A stretch of 64,000 nucleotides of DNA from Hydrocarboniclastica marina (GCF_004851605.1 NZ_CP031093.1:3100692-3164691), one strand, 5' to 3'; counted from the stretch's first letter, positions 8,783 through 17,601 are shown. Notes: a model not told the origin generated them from the letters alone. Numbers and translations are program-made.

Positions 8783-8800
8783 GGTTCATTTTACTGTCAC
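8783..8800 (+). promoter_or_regulatory. Candidate Pho box upstream of the choice-of-anchor-I lipoprotein
   Basis: GGTTCAT-TTTA-CTGTCAC has a perfect second half-site and a 4/7 match to CTGTCAT in the first, with the correct 4-bp spacer. It lies 56 bp before the ATG at 8857. It is weaker than the 5499-5516 site; the association with another phosphate-related gene raises its likelihood. Confidence 0.4.
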
Positions 8801-8856
8801 ATATCGCCGTTAGCGTCGACGCATCTCCAGCATAAACTCAACTGAGGTTTAAACGA

Positions 8857-10785
8857 ATGAACCACCCATGGATCAGTAAGAAGCAAGCTCTCGCCTGTGC
8901 GGTACTCGCGGCCTCGCTCGGCCTGTCAGCGTGCGGCAGCGACGACGATGACGACAACTCGCCTGATCCAGAGCCGGCCACCCGCTTGAGCATCTCCCTG
9001 GAAGAGACAGGCCGCTACGTCGATGACGGTAATGGCTTTGATGAAGGTTCCGCCGAAATCGTGGCGTATGACGCTGACTCCGCGACCCTGTTTGTCGTCA
9101 ATGCCCAGGCCAGCCGGATTGATGTGCTGGATATCCAGGATCCCACGGCTCCAAAGCGCATAGGCACGATTGATGCCCTTGCCAACTGGCCGGACGCCGG
9201 CGGCATCAACAGCGTGGCCGTCGCCAATGGACTGGTCGCGCTGGCTGTTGAGCATGACAACAAGACAGAAAGCGGCCGCGTACAGATCTACAACAGTGCC
9301 GATTATGCGTTCCGCGCCCAGGCGGAAGTAGGCAGCCTGCCGGATATGGTCACCTTCACGCCGGACGGCTCGCGTGTGCTCGTGGCCAACGAAGGCGAGC
9401 CCAGCAGTGACTACAGCATTGACCCGGCAGGCTCGGTCAGCGTCATTGATGTGACCGACCCGGACAGCCCAGCCGTCAGCACGGTAGGTTTTGTCGACTT
9501 TAACGCAGGCGGGCCGCGCCACAACGAGGTCCCCGAAGGCGTGCGTATTTTCGGTAACTTCAACCCGACTGTTCTGCAGGTGACCGCTTTCACCGACACC
9601 GATCCGGCCACGCTGACCGTCGCCGACGCAACAGGCGCCACCGCCGGCGCATGGGTCACGCTTGCTTCTTCAGAAGGAGACCCGCTGCCCTACCGGGTCG
9701 AATCAGTGAGCGGCAACGTGCTGACCCTGACTACCGATTTCGACGGCGATTCCGAAGTCGCCGATGCAGGCCCAGCCGGCCTTGCCGTCTACCTCCACGG
9801 CAATGGCTCGTCCGTCGCCCAGGACCTGGAGCCTGAGTACATCGCAGTATCGCCGGATGGCTCGAAAGCCTGGGTCTCGCTGCAGGAGAACAATGCCGTT
9901 GCGGTAATTAACATTGAGTCTGCAGATGTCGACCGCATCATCGCTCTGGGCACCAAGGATCACAGCGTCGCGGGTAACGAGATTGATCCCTCCGACAGGG
10001 ACGGAGGGGTGAATATCGCCAACTGGCCTTTGCAGGGCATGTATATGCCCGACACCATCACCTCAGCCCAGATAGGCGGTAAGACCTACTACCTGACCGC
10101 GAACGAGGGAGATGCGCGGGAATACGACGCTTATGTAGAAGAGATAAGGTTCGAGGATGCTCCGCGGGCCGCTACCGGCGCGATCGCCGCTGATGATTTT
10201 GCCGATGAGACCCGCCTCGGGCGTATCGCGACCACGCTGACCGCAGACATCAACGGCGACGGCCTTCTGGACGAGCCCTTGGTGTTTGGCGCGCGCAGCT
10301 TCTCGATCTGGGCGGATGATGGCTCGCTGGTATTCGACAGCGGTAGCGATCTCGAAACCGTGACCGCCGAGCAACTGGGCGCGAATTTCAACAGTAACAA
10401 TGATGAGAACGACAGCGGCGACTCCCGTAGCGACGCCAAAGGGCCAGAACCCGAAGCGATTGCCGTAGGCAAAATCGGTGAGCAGACGTTTGCGTTTGTC
10501 GGGCTGGAGCGGGTCGGTGGCATCATGGTTTACGACATCACTACGCCTGAAACGCCTGAGTACATACAGTACCTCAACAACCGGGACTTTGGCTTCGACA
10601 TCGAAACACGCCTGGACGACAACGGCGAACCCGCGCACCTGGCTGGCGATCTCGGACCGGAAAGCATTGTGTTCATAAGCGCGAACGAAAGCCCGACCCA
10701 GCATCCCATGCTGGCTGTAGGCAATGAAGTCAGCGGTTCAACGACGCTTTTCGCAATTAAGGTTGAAGAGGTTGTGGCAGAGTGA
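8857..10785 (+). CDS. Choice-of-anchor-I family lipoprotein (beta-propeller-like)
   Basis: 642 residues with a lipoprotein signal (GLSACGS lipobox near residue 27) followed by a poly-Asp linker, the same style as the nucleotidase lipoprotein nearby. The body shows repeated beta-propeller-like phrases (TFTPDGSRVLVANEGEPS, AVSPDGSKAWVSLQENNAV), then AIAVGKIGEQTFAFVGLERVGG near the C-terminus. These are typical of choice-of-anchor-I proteins, often found with extracellular phosphatases or nucleotidases. Enzymatic activity is not proven; some relatives are annotated as alkaline phosphatase or phytase-like. A segment of roughly residues 235-315 (TVADATGATAGAWVTLASSEGD) looks like an inserted beta domain. 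A candidate Pho box lies upstream. Confidence 0.8.
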   Translation: MNHPWISKKQALACAVLAASLGLSACGSDDDDDNSPDPEPATRLSISLEETGRYVDDGNGFDEGSAEIVAYDADSATLFVVNAQASRIDVLDIQDPTAPKRIGTIDALANWPDAGGINSVAVANGLVALAVEHDNKTESGRVQIYNSADYAFRAQAEVGSLPDMVTFTPDGSRVLVANEGEPSSDYSIDPAGSVSVIDVTDPDSPAVSTVGFVDFNAGGPRHNEVPEGVRIFGNFNPTVLQVTAFTDTDPATLTVADATGATAGAWVTLASSEGDPLPYRVESVSGNVLTLTTDFDGDSEVADAGPAGLAVYLHGNGSSVAQDLEPEYIAVSPDGSKAWVSLQENNAVAVINIESADVDRIIALGTKDHSVAGNEIDPSDRDGGVNIANWPLQGMYMPDTITSAQIGGKTYYLTANEGDAREYDAYVEEIRFEDAPRAATGAIAADDFADETRLGRIATTLTADINGDGLLDEPLVFGARSFSIWADDGSLVFDSGSDLETVTAEQLGANFNSNNDENDSGDSRSDAKGPEPEAIAVGKIGEQTFAFVGLERVGGIMVYDITTPETPEYIQYLNNRDFGFDIETRLDDNGEPAHLAGDLGPESIVFISANESPTQHPMLAVGNEVSGSTTLFAIKVEEVVAE

Positions 10786-10875
10786 AGCCGGGCCTGGACT
10801 GAAGCTTTTACGGCGTCGCCGGAGCGCCCATTGCAGCGATCAGCGGCAATCAGCAGAGCAGGCACAAGGTCTGCG

Positions 10876-11313
10876 TCAGGCCTTGCCTTTCTCCCGCGCG
10901 TAACGTTGAAGGTCGCTTTTTAAAGGTTCAAGGTCGTGTCCGGCAGACTGGGCCGCGGCCATGAGGTCAGCGATGGGACATTGCGGCGCCTGTGAAAAGG
11001 CCCAAAGATGCGAAACTCGCCTGCCCGTGCGACAGAACCCGATCATCGGCGCAGGCGAAACCTCAAGCACCTGCGCGAATGCATCAATGTCCTGCTGGGA
11101 GTATTCACCCGGCTTAACGGGAATCTCTCGCCAGACCATGCCCAGGGACTCGGCTTTCGCCTGCAGGGCCACCATGTCCGGCTGGTCCTCGGTTTCTCCA
11201 CGGGGCCGGTTAGAGATAATGGTTCGGTAACCCTCGCGCGCCAGGGTTTCAATATCCTCTAGCCCCGGCTGTGCTGTAACACTGAGGCGCTCGTCGAGCT
11301 GCTTGATATCCAC
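10876..11313 (-). CDS. DUF442/TIGR01244 dual-specificity-phosphatase-like protein (N-terminal half of Blh)
   Basis: A 145-residue cytoplasmic protein with the TIGR01244 fold. It has LDERLSVTAQP at the start, TIISNRPRGE in the middle and the Cys loop FCRTGRR, a phosphatase/rhodanese-like CX5R motif. The GTG at 11313 is preferred: it is preceded by AAGGAG six bases upstream and matches the family N-terminus, while the open frame to 11484 has no site. In Xylella and Agrobacterium this domain is fused to an ETHE1-like persulfide dioxygenase in Blh, controlled by BigR. Here a separate ETHE1-like gene lies at 16852-17601 on the same strand, with a BigR-like regulator between them. It follows the RND pump by 155 bp. 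Confidence 0.85.
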   Translation of the reverse strand: MDIKQLDERLSVTAQPGLEDIETLAREGYRTIISNRPRGETEDQPDMVALQAKAESLGMVWREIPVKPGEYSQQDIDAFAQVLEVSPAPMIGFCRTGRRVSHLWAFSQAPQCPIADLMAAAQSAGHDLEPLKSDLQRYAREKGKA

Positions 11314-11468
11314 GTAACTCTCCTTTTCTCTGGGAACGCTTTCAGTCTTTGAGAAAGCTTCTGGAATCCACTTCTGCTTGCCGTTGATGGCCGCAAACGT
11401 AGCCCGGCCCACTCCTACATCGCATTGTGGGCCTATCTCTGCGGTGCCAGTGCCGTCACATTTGCGCC

Positions 11469-14400
11469 TCAAACCCAGCGGCAACGCGCCAGGGTGTAGT
11501 ACAACAAGGGCACGACCAGCAATGTCAGCAGGGTCGACACCGCCAGGCCGAAAACGAGCGAGATCGCCAGGCCATTGAATATCGGATCATTGAGTATGAA
11601 GTAGGCGCCGACGATCGCCGATATGGCTGTCAGCGCGATCGGCTTGACCCTCACCGCCCCGGCAAGCACGACGGCCTCGTCCAGATCCACCCCTTCAGCC
11701 AGCAACTGTCGGATGAACACGACCAGCAGGATGGAATTACGCACGATAATGCCGGCAAGAGCGATCATCCCGATCATGCTGGTGGCGGTGAACTCTTTTC
11801 CCAACAGCGCATGGCCGGGCATGATGCCGATCAGTGTCAGTGGGATGGGCGCCATGATCACCAGAGGCAGGATGTATGAGCGGAACTGTGCCACCAGCAA
11901 AACAAAAATCATGAAAACGCCAACGCTGTAGGCCGCCCCCATGTCGCGGAAGGTCTCGTAGGTAATCTGCCACTCACCGTCCCACTTCAGCGACGCGCGC
12001 TCAGGCACATCGGGCTGGCGAATGAAGAACTGCTCCGGCGCGTCCGCCTGCTGCTCCAACTGATCCACCATCCGGAACATACCGTACAGCGGCGAGTCGA
12101 CTTCACCGGCCATGTCAGCGGTCACATAGCTCACCGGGAGCAGATCTTTGTGGTAACGCGCACCCAGCCAGTCAGCTTCCCGTATCTCTGCGATACTTGC
12201 CAGAGGAACCAGCTCTCCGCTACGGCTGCGCACAGCCAGCGACAGCAGGCCGGACTGCTGAGCCTTAGTGCCTTCCGCCAGAATAAGGCGGATGGGTACC
12301 GCGTACTTGGCGTTTTGGTCATGCAAGAAGCTGACGTTGGTGCCCCCAAGCAGCGTTTGCAGTGCCGACACGACCTGGGCCTGGGAAACGCCCATACGTG
12401 CGGCACGGTCCCGGTCTACCTCCACCTCCCACTGACGGGTAGGCGCCTCAAGCGTGGTATCGATATCGACCAGACCCGGGATCTCGCTCATGCCTTGGGC
12501 AAGCTCCCGCGCCAGTTCGGCACGTCGGGCCGGGGCCGCTCCGTAGACTTCCGCCACGACCGGCGATAGAACCGGCGGCCCCGGTGGGACCTCGACGATC
12601 TTGACCGCCGCACCGTAGCGCTCACCGATACCGCTCAATGGCCCGCGCAGCGCAAGCGCTATGGCATGGGACCGTCGGCTGCGGTGTTCTTCATCCGACA
12701 GGTTGATCTGTATGTCCCCCTGATAGGGCTGGTCGCGTAGGTAGTACTGCCGGACCAGGCCGTTGAAGTTGATCGGTGAACCGGTACCCGCGTAGGCCTG
12801 CCAGTTGGCAACCTCATCCACAGATTCCAGGTAATGGCCCATCTCCAGCAGCACGCGCTGGGTCTCCTCCATCGGCGTGTACTCGGGCATGTCCACCACG
12901 ACCTGTAGTTCGGATTTATTATCGAACGGCAGCATCTTGAGGATCACGGCCAGGAACACTGGCAGCGACGCCGCAAGTAAGGTCAGGCCAACAATGCCCA
13001 GACCAAGCAGGCGGCGGCGCCAGGGGTGGTCGCCGAGAAAAGGCCCCAGCACCAAACGGAAAAGCCCCAAAATCCTTTGGTTGACGCCAGCGGCTGAGTT
13101 ACTGGCCTGCTCCGCTTCTTCAGCGGCCTCGCCTTTTTTGTGCCTGAGCAGACGCAAGGCCAGCCAGGGCGCGACGACAAAAGCCACAATCTGCGACAGC
13201 ACCATGCCGGCCGATGCGTTGATCGGGATTGGCCGCATGTACGGACCCATCAACCCGCTGACAAAAGCCATGGGAATCAGGGCCGCCATGACGGTCAGGC
13301 TTGCCATGATGGTCGGCGTGCCCACCTCATCCACGGCCAGCGGTATTATTTCCCTGATCGGGCGCCGGGTGTTCTGGATGCGCCGGTTGATGTTCTCGGT
13401 AATGACGATGCCATCATCCACCAGGATGCCGATAGAGAAAATCAGGGCAAACAGAGACACCCGGTTGAGCGTGAAGCCCCATGCCCAGGAGAACACGAGC
13501 GTCAGCAGCAGGGTAATGAGCACCGCCAGCCCCACAATCAGAGCCTGACGCCAACCCATCGCCGCGAGCACCAGCAGAACGACCGCGACCGTTGCGGAGA
13601 CCAGATCGGTAATAAGCTTGGCCGATTTGGCCGAGGCGGTTTTGCCATAGTCCCGGGTGACCACCAACTCAATGCCGGGCGGCAACGACTTGTTGCGCAA
13701 ACGCTCCAGGCGCTGTTCCACCTCCCGGGTGATATCAATGGCGTTTTCGCCGGGTTTCTTGGCGATAGCCAGGGTAACCGCCGGGTAGACATCACCGGGT
13801 TGTCCTGCCCGGCTGGCGTCATTGGCGGGCCCGAACCCCATCATCAGGCTCTGGTCCGGTACCGCACCACCCCGACGGATCTCGGCCACATCCTCCAGCC
13901 GCACCGCGGCGCCTTCGTTCACCCCGACAACCAGCCCGCGAAGCGTCTCAACACTATCCAGAAGCGTACCGGCCTGTACCGGTATGGACACTCGATCCTG
14001 CGTCACCCGGACTTCCTGGCTGCTGGCGTTGGCCGCTTCCAGCGCGCTACGGAGGTCGTCAACCGCGAGGTTGTAGCCCTTCAGCAGCGCTGCATCCACC
14101 TGCACGTCGACCCGGTCCGGGACGCCGGCCACGGTATAGACGTCGCGGGTGCCGGGGATCCGTTTGAGAGCGACTTCGAGCATGTGCGCGAGGCGCGTCA
14201 GCTCCTCCCCTGTATGCCGCTTGGCCGGATCGTAAAGCGTCAGCGTCATGATGGGCACATCATCGATGCCCTTGGGCTTAATCAGGGGCTGGCTGGCCCC
14301 CAGGTTTTGCGGTAGCCAGTCCTGGTTGGAGTAAACCTTGTTATAAAGCCGAACCAGAGCCTCCTGGCGCGGCACCCCTACCTCAAACTCAACAGTAATG

Positions 14401-14699
14401 AGCGCCTGGCCCTGGCGCGATACCGAGTAGACATGCTCAAGCCCTTCAATCTCGCTCAGTACCTGCTCGGCAGGCGTGGCAATAAGGCTTTCAACTTCCC
14501 GGGTGCTTGCGCCGGGCAACGCCACCATGATGTCGGCCATGGTGACATCAATCTGGGGCTCTTCTTCCTTTGGGGTGATGATGATCGCCAGAATCCCCAG
14601 CACCACCGAAAGAACGGCCAGTAAAGGCGTGAGCTTGGAGTCCTGAAAGACCCGGGCAATTGCGCCGGAGGGGCCGACTGAAGGTGTTTCTCCGCTCAC
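11469..14699 (-). CDS. RND efflux transporter, inner-membrane permease subunit
   Basis: A 1076-residue AcrB-superfamily proton-driven pump. TM1 follows KLTPLLAVL. The porter domain includes LPGASTREVES and SRQGQALITVEF, and TM4 carries the ILVDDGIVITEN pair of proton-relay aspartates. A second half-repeat starts after a large loop around residue 560, and the last TM cluster contains MIGMIALAGIIVRNSILLV. The GTG start overlaps the adaptor stop (GTGA, 4 bp), so the two are coupled. The sequence is more like broad or unassigned HAE-type pumps than metal (CusA) pumps. No outer-membrane factor is encoded nearby, so it probably uses a TolC-like protein from elsewhere. Substrate is unknown; context suggests sulfur-related toxicants. 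Confidence 0.93.
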   Translation of the reverse strand: MSGETPSVGPSGAIARVFQDSKLTPLLAVLSVVLGILAIIITPKEEEPQIDVTMADIMVALPGASTREVESLIATPAEQVLSEIEGLEHVYSVSRQGQALITVEFEVGVPRQEALVRLYNKVYSNQDWLPQNLGASQPLIKPKGIDDVPIMTLTLYDPAKRHTGEELTRLAHMLEVALKRIPGTRDVYTVAGVPDRVDVQVDAALLKGYNLAVDDLRSALEAANASSQEVRVTQDRVSIPVQAGTLLDSVETLRGLVVGVNEGAAVRLEDVAEIRRGGAVPDQSLMMGFGPANDASRAGQPGDVYPAVTLAIAKKPGENAIDITREVEQRLERLRNKSLPPGIELVVTRDYGKTASAKSAKLITDLVSATVAVVLLVLAAMGWRQALIVGLAVLITLLLTLVFSWAWGFTLNRVSLFALIFSIGILVDDGIVITENINRRIQNTRRPIREIIPLAVDEVGTPTIMASLTVMAALIPMAFVSGLMGPYMRPIPINASAGMVLSQIVAFVVAPWLALRLLRHKKGEAAEEAEQASNSAAGVNQRILGLFRLVLGPFLGDHPWRRRLLGLGIVGLTLLAASLPVFLAVILKMLPFDNKSELQVVVDMPEYTPMEETQRVLLEMGHYLESVDEVANWQAYAGTGSPINFNGLVRQYYLRDQPYQGDIQINLSDEEHRSRRSHAIALALRGPLSGIGERYGAAVKIVEVPPGPPVLSPVVAEVYGAAPARRAELARELAQGMSEIPGLVDIDTTLEAPTRQWEVEVDRDRAARMGVSQAQVVSALQTLLGGTNVSFLHDQNAKYAVPIRLILAEGTKAQQSGLLSLAVRSRSGELVPLASIAEIREADWLGARYHKDLLPVSYVTADMAGEVDSPLYGMFRMVDQLEQQADAPEQFFIRQPDVPERASLKWDGEWQITYETFRDMGAAYSVGVFMIFVLLVAQFRSYILPLVIMAPIPLTLIGIMPGHALLGKEFTATSMIGMIALAGIIVRNSILLVVFIRQLLAEGVDLDEAVVLAGAVRVKPIALTAISAIVGAYFILNDPIFNGLAISLVFGLAVSTLLTLLVVPLLYYTLARCRWV

Positions 14700-15754
14700 G
14701 GGTTACGCTCCCGGTCGCTGGAAGCGTTATTTTCCGCCCCTGGCTGGCGCTCGGTATCATCCAGCTCGGTCGGATTGGTGACAACCCGCTCGCCTTCGCT
14801 CAGCCCCGCCAGCACTTCGATGCGCCCATTATCCCTTACACCGGTTCTGATCTGCCGCAGGCGCGGCCTGTCGCCCTCCCCGACCACATAAACAGCGCGC
14901 AACTCACTGCGCTGCACCAGGCTGCTGGCGGGGATCCAGAGTGCGCTACGCTCGCCGGCCGGTACACCTACCTTGACCAGCATGCCCGGAAACAGCGCAC
15001 CCTCGGGCTCGTTCAGGGCCAATCGCAGGCGGAAGGTATGGGTCTCGGGGTCCGCGTAAGGGTAAAAGGTCATTCTGCCGCTTTCCAGGACGCGCCCGTC
15101 ATCGAGGGTGATGCGCGCCTGGCGCTCCTCACGCACCCGGCTGGCGTACTGCTGGGGCAATTCGACAACGACCCGCAGTTGCTCCAGCGAGAGCCCGCTC
15201 AGAAGCGGTTGGCCCGGCCGTACCGACTCACCGATTTCGACATGGCGTTCGGTCAGGATGCCACTGTACGGCGCAACAACGCGGGTATATTCCAGCTCCT
15301 GCTCGGCCTCTTCAACGGCAGCACGGGCACTCTCCAGCCGGGCCCGCGCCGTGCTGAGGTTATTGCGTGCCTGATCGAAATCCTGCTGGGAGACAAACCC
15401 CTGCTCGTGCACTTCCTCGATCCGTTCGAACTGCCGGCGTGCATTCCCGAAGTTGGACTCCGCCTCTTGCAGACTGCCGCGGGCCTGGTTCAGCCGCGCC
15501 TGCTGTTCGCTGTCCTCCAGCTGTACGATCAGCTCGCCCGCCTCGACCGAATCATCCACATCAAACGGCAGACGCTGCACCGTACCGCTGGTCTGCGCCG
15601 ACACGGTGCTCTGCTGGACCGCCTCGATAACACCGTCCAGATTGATGGTTTCCTGCAATACATCCCGGCGCACGGGCTCGTGGTTTAGCTGGGCGAGTGC
15701 CAGGCCCGGCAGACAAAGGAGCAGTAGCGACAGTGACCGGCTAAAAGGCGTCAT
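14696..15754 (-). CDS. RND efflux periplasmic adaptor (membrane fusion protein)
   Basis: A 352-residue adaptor with a cleavable-type signal peptide (cleavage after LALA, about residue 21). It has a lipoyl/barrel-sandwich half (VSAQTSGTVQRLPFDVDDSVEAG), a coiled-coil hairpin of about 60 residues rich in Gln/Glu/Arg, the second lipoyl half (VVAPYSGILTERHVEIG), then beta-barrel and membrane-proximal domains. It bridges the inner-membrane pump to an outer-membrane channel. No lipobox Cys is present, so it is probably a soluble periplasmic protein. It starts 53 bp after the regulator stop and overlaps the pump start by 4 bp. Confidence 0.93.
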   Translation of the reverse strand: MTPFSRSLSLLLLCLPGLALAQLNHEPVRRDVLQETINLDGVIEAVQQSTVSAQTSGTVQRLPFDVDDSVEAGELIVQLEDSEQQARLNQARGSLQEAESNFGNARRQFERIEEVHEQGFVSQQDFDQARNNLSTARARLESARAAVEEAEQELEYTRVVAPYSGILTERHVEIGESVRPGQPLLSGLSLEQLRVVVELPQQYASRVREERQARITLDDGRVLESGRMTFYPYADPETHTFRLRLALNEPEGALFPGMLVKVGVPAGERSALWIPASSLVQRSELRAVYVVGEGDRPRLRQIRTGVRDNGRIEVLAGLSEGERVVTNPTELDDTERQPGAENNASSDRERNP

Positions 15755-15807
15755 CAGATTTCCCTGGGCTTAACATTCTGGTTCAATTGTTTGACTCATG
15801 TTTTAGC

Positions 15808-16479
15808 TCATGTTCCGACACGGTCAACGGGCAGACCCGCAGCCTTCCATGACGGGTAGCCGTCTTCGAGCCGGCGCACCTGAAACCCGTGACTGCGCAG
15901 AATCCGAACGGCCTCACGGGACAGAAAGCAGTATGGCCCCCGGCAGTAAGCCACAACTTCACGATTCTTCGGCAGCTGGTCCAGCATTTGTTCCAGCTTT
16001 TCCACAGGTATGTTTATCGCACCGCGCAAATGCCCGGACTGGAACTCATCCTGGGGCCGCACGTCCAGCACGGTCACCTCGCCGCGCTCCAGCTTGCTTC
16101 TCAGCGCGTCCCGGGAGATTGCCTCCAGCTCCCCAGCCCCGTCAGACTCAGGGAACAGCTTGCCCAACAACCGCTCCATTTCAGCCAGGTTGGTTTCAGC
16201 AATACCCCGCATCAGACACATCAATTGCATAATGCGCTCATCCGTCAGCCGGTAGAAAATCTGCCGACCGTCACGGCGGGCCGTGACAAGGCCGGCCCGC
16301 CGAAGGTGTTGCAAGTGCTGGGAGGTATTGCCAACCGTCAGATCAGCACAACTGGACAGCGTCTCGACGGGCGCTTCCCCTTGGGATAGGCGCTCAAGGA
16401 GCGTCAAGCGGTGTCCGTTGCCCATGGCCTTACCCACTTGGGCAAGGGTGTCAAAAAGAGCTTGGCGGGAATGGTTCAT
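15808..16479 (-). CDS. ArsR-family repressor fused to a rhodanese domain (BigR/SqrR-like sulfur sensor)
   Basis: 223 residues. Residues 1-95 form an ArsR winged helix (TVGNTSQHLQHLRRAGLVTARRDGRQIFY), and 115-220 form a rhodanese domain with VLDVRPQDEF and active-site loop YCRGPYC. Cys44, just before the recognition helix, and Cys88, in the last helix, occupy places comparable to the sulfide/persulfide-sensing cysteine pair of SqrR/BigR/YgaV repressors, so polysulfide sensing is likely. The fused rhodanese could deliver sulfane sulfur to the sensor. ATG 16479 with a GAGGG box is preferred over a frame start at 16530. Palindromes around 16503-16540 probably form its operator. It heads the RND operon. 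Confidence 0.85.
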   Translation of the reverse strand: MNHSRQALFDTLAQVGKAMGNGHRLTLLERLSQGEAPVETLSSCADLTVGNTSQHLQHLRRAGLVTARRDGRQIFYRLTDERIMQLMCLMRGIAETNLAEMERLLGKLFPESDGAGELEAISRDALRSKLERGEVTVLDVRPQDEFQSGHLRGAINIPVEKLEQMLDQLPKNREVVAYCRGPYCFLSREAVRILRSHGFQVRRLEDGYPSWKAAGLPVDRVGT

Positions 16480-16502
16480 GGGCCCTCGTTGGTTCAATGC
16501 CT

Positions 16503-16540
16503 GAATGCATTCGGCAGTATACTCTAGCATTCAATAGAAT
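16503..16540 (-). promoter_or_regulatory. Paired palindromes, probable ArsR-type operator
   Basis: The perfect palindrome GAATGCATTC occupies 16503-16512, and the inverted repeat ATTC-AATA-GAAT occupies 16529-16540, centre to centre about 27 bp. Both lie within 65 bp upstream of the regulator ATG and share ATTC/GAAT half-sites; the flanking sequence to 16550 is AT-rich and could hold the promoter. AT-rich palindromes overlapping the promoter are typical for ArsR-family autorepression. Binding is inferred. Confidence 0.5.
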
Positions 16541-16851
16541 ATTATATAAAGAACGGAATGAGTCGGCGGATAGTGGACTCATTCTGCCCAATCCCGGGCT
16601 GAAAGCTGCTGTTTACATTGAGATAAGACGCTGCGTTCCCAGGACGAGAGCGCTTTTCTTCACGACAGGTTGGTTCAGGGCTGGGTGAGTTTGGGCTGGT
16701 CGGCGCCATCGGCGCTGCTGACAGTGGCGGATTTCGGATCGAAACGCATCAATGCCCGGGGGCAGGCGTGCCGCCCCCTTATTACCTTATTACCTTATTG
16801 CCTTATTACCTTATAAGCCGATGCTGCGCTGGCCGGGTGGTTTTGCAGCGT
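16541..16851. other. Intergenic region between the regulator and persulfide dioxygenase genes
   Basis: About 310 bp without a credible gene. It holds the AT-rich regulator promoter region at its left end, ordinary GC-rich sequence in the middle, and an 8-bp tandem repeat at 16777-16816. No terminator hairpin with a T-run was identified after the dioxygenase stop. Confidence 0.4.
16777..16816 (+). repeat. 8-bp tandem repeat, five units
   Basis: Five consecutive units of CCTTATTA, with one G variant in unit 3 and CCTTATAA as the last. This microsatellite-like array starts 35 bp downstream of the persulfide dioxygenase stop and lies about 300 bp upstream of the regulator start. Confidence 0.8.
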
Positions 16852-17601
16852 TTACCCCTGGGGACTTGCCGCCATTCGATCGCAATACTCCTGCAGGTGT
16901 TCGGGCAGCAGATCGGGACAGAGACCGCACTGTTTATTGCCGGGAACGGCATAATCGATAAACTTGGGGTACGCCAGATCAAGCCCACCCATAATTGCCC
17001 GAAACTCCGCCAGGCTCTTGCCCTGCCCTAACCGCGGATTACGCTCTTTCTCTTGGCGAATCGTCGAGACGCGCCTGTGATGATAGTCATGCGCGGGGTA
17101 GACCAGGTAGTCATCGGGAAAGGTAAACAGCTTTTCGGTCACAGTCCGGTACAGCATATCCACGTCGCCGTTCTGGAAGTCGGTTCGTCCGCAGCCGTCG
17201 ATTAACAGTGCGTCTCCGGTAAACAGGCGGTCACCGAGTCGGTAGGAGAAATGGCCGTCAGTGTGCCCGGGCGTATGGATGGGCTGGAAGTTTAGCCTGC
17301 CTACCCTAAAAGGCTGGTCTTCTTCTATCCCGACATCGGTGCAGGGCAGACGGTCCATGGCTGGCATAGCTATTTTACTTCCGGTTCGCTGTTTCAGTTC
17401 GCGGGCGGAGGTAATGTGATCGGCGTGAATATGAGTGTCGAGGGAGTATGCGAGTGTAAGACCAAGCCCCGCTAGCTCTTTCAGGTCCCGCTCGATCGCA
17501 TTGATCACGGGATCAATCAGCACCGCAAGTCCCGTATCTTCACAGCCGATAAGGTACGTGTAGGTATCAGAGACGGGTTCGTGCAACTGTCGGAAAATCA
17601 T
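16852..17601 (-). CDS. ETHE1-type persulfide dioxygenase (metallo-beta-lactamase fold)
   Basis: 249 residues. It should oxidise glutathione persulfide to sulfite using a mononuclear iron. Metal ligands sit in THIHADH (about residues 55-61) and PGHTDGH, the metal-bridging Asp is in FTGDALLI, and the distal His is in PAHDYHH. The GCGRTDFQ motif is the hallmark of the ETHE1/Blh subgroup rather than glyoxalase II. ATG 17601 is chosen over the longer frame to 17664: an AAGGAC box lies upstream and MIFRQL is the family N-terminus. The C-terminal PGNKQCGLCP tail is slightly extended. It lies upstream of the sulfur-sensing regulator and is likely in its regulon. Confidence 0.88.
   Translation of the reverse strand: MIFRQLHEPVSDTYTYLIGCEDTGLAVLIDPVINAIERDLKELAGLGLTLAYSLDTHIHADHITSARELKQRTGSKIAMPAMDRLPCTDVGIEEDQPFRVGRLNFQPIHTPGHTDGHFSYRLGDRLFTGDALLIDGCGRTDFQNGDVDMLYRTVTEKLFTFPDDYLVYPAHDYHHRRVSTIRQEKERNPRLGQGKSLAEFRAIMGGLDLAYPKFIDYAVPGNKQCGLCPDLLPEHLQEYCDRMAASPQG

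Noticed and set aside
8770-8785. CTGTACAG box upstream of the choice-of-anchor-I gene as a LexA site
   Set aside because: The spacing does not fit the CTGT-N8-ACAG consensus.
13140-14315. Plus-strand ORF of 391 codons inside the RND pump gene
   Set aside because: His/Arg/Gln-rich translation without a domain, typical of an antisense shadow; the RND frame carries all family motifs.
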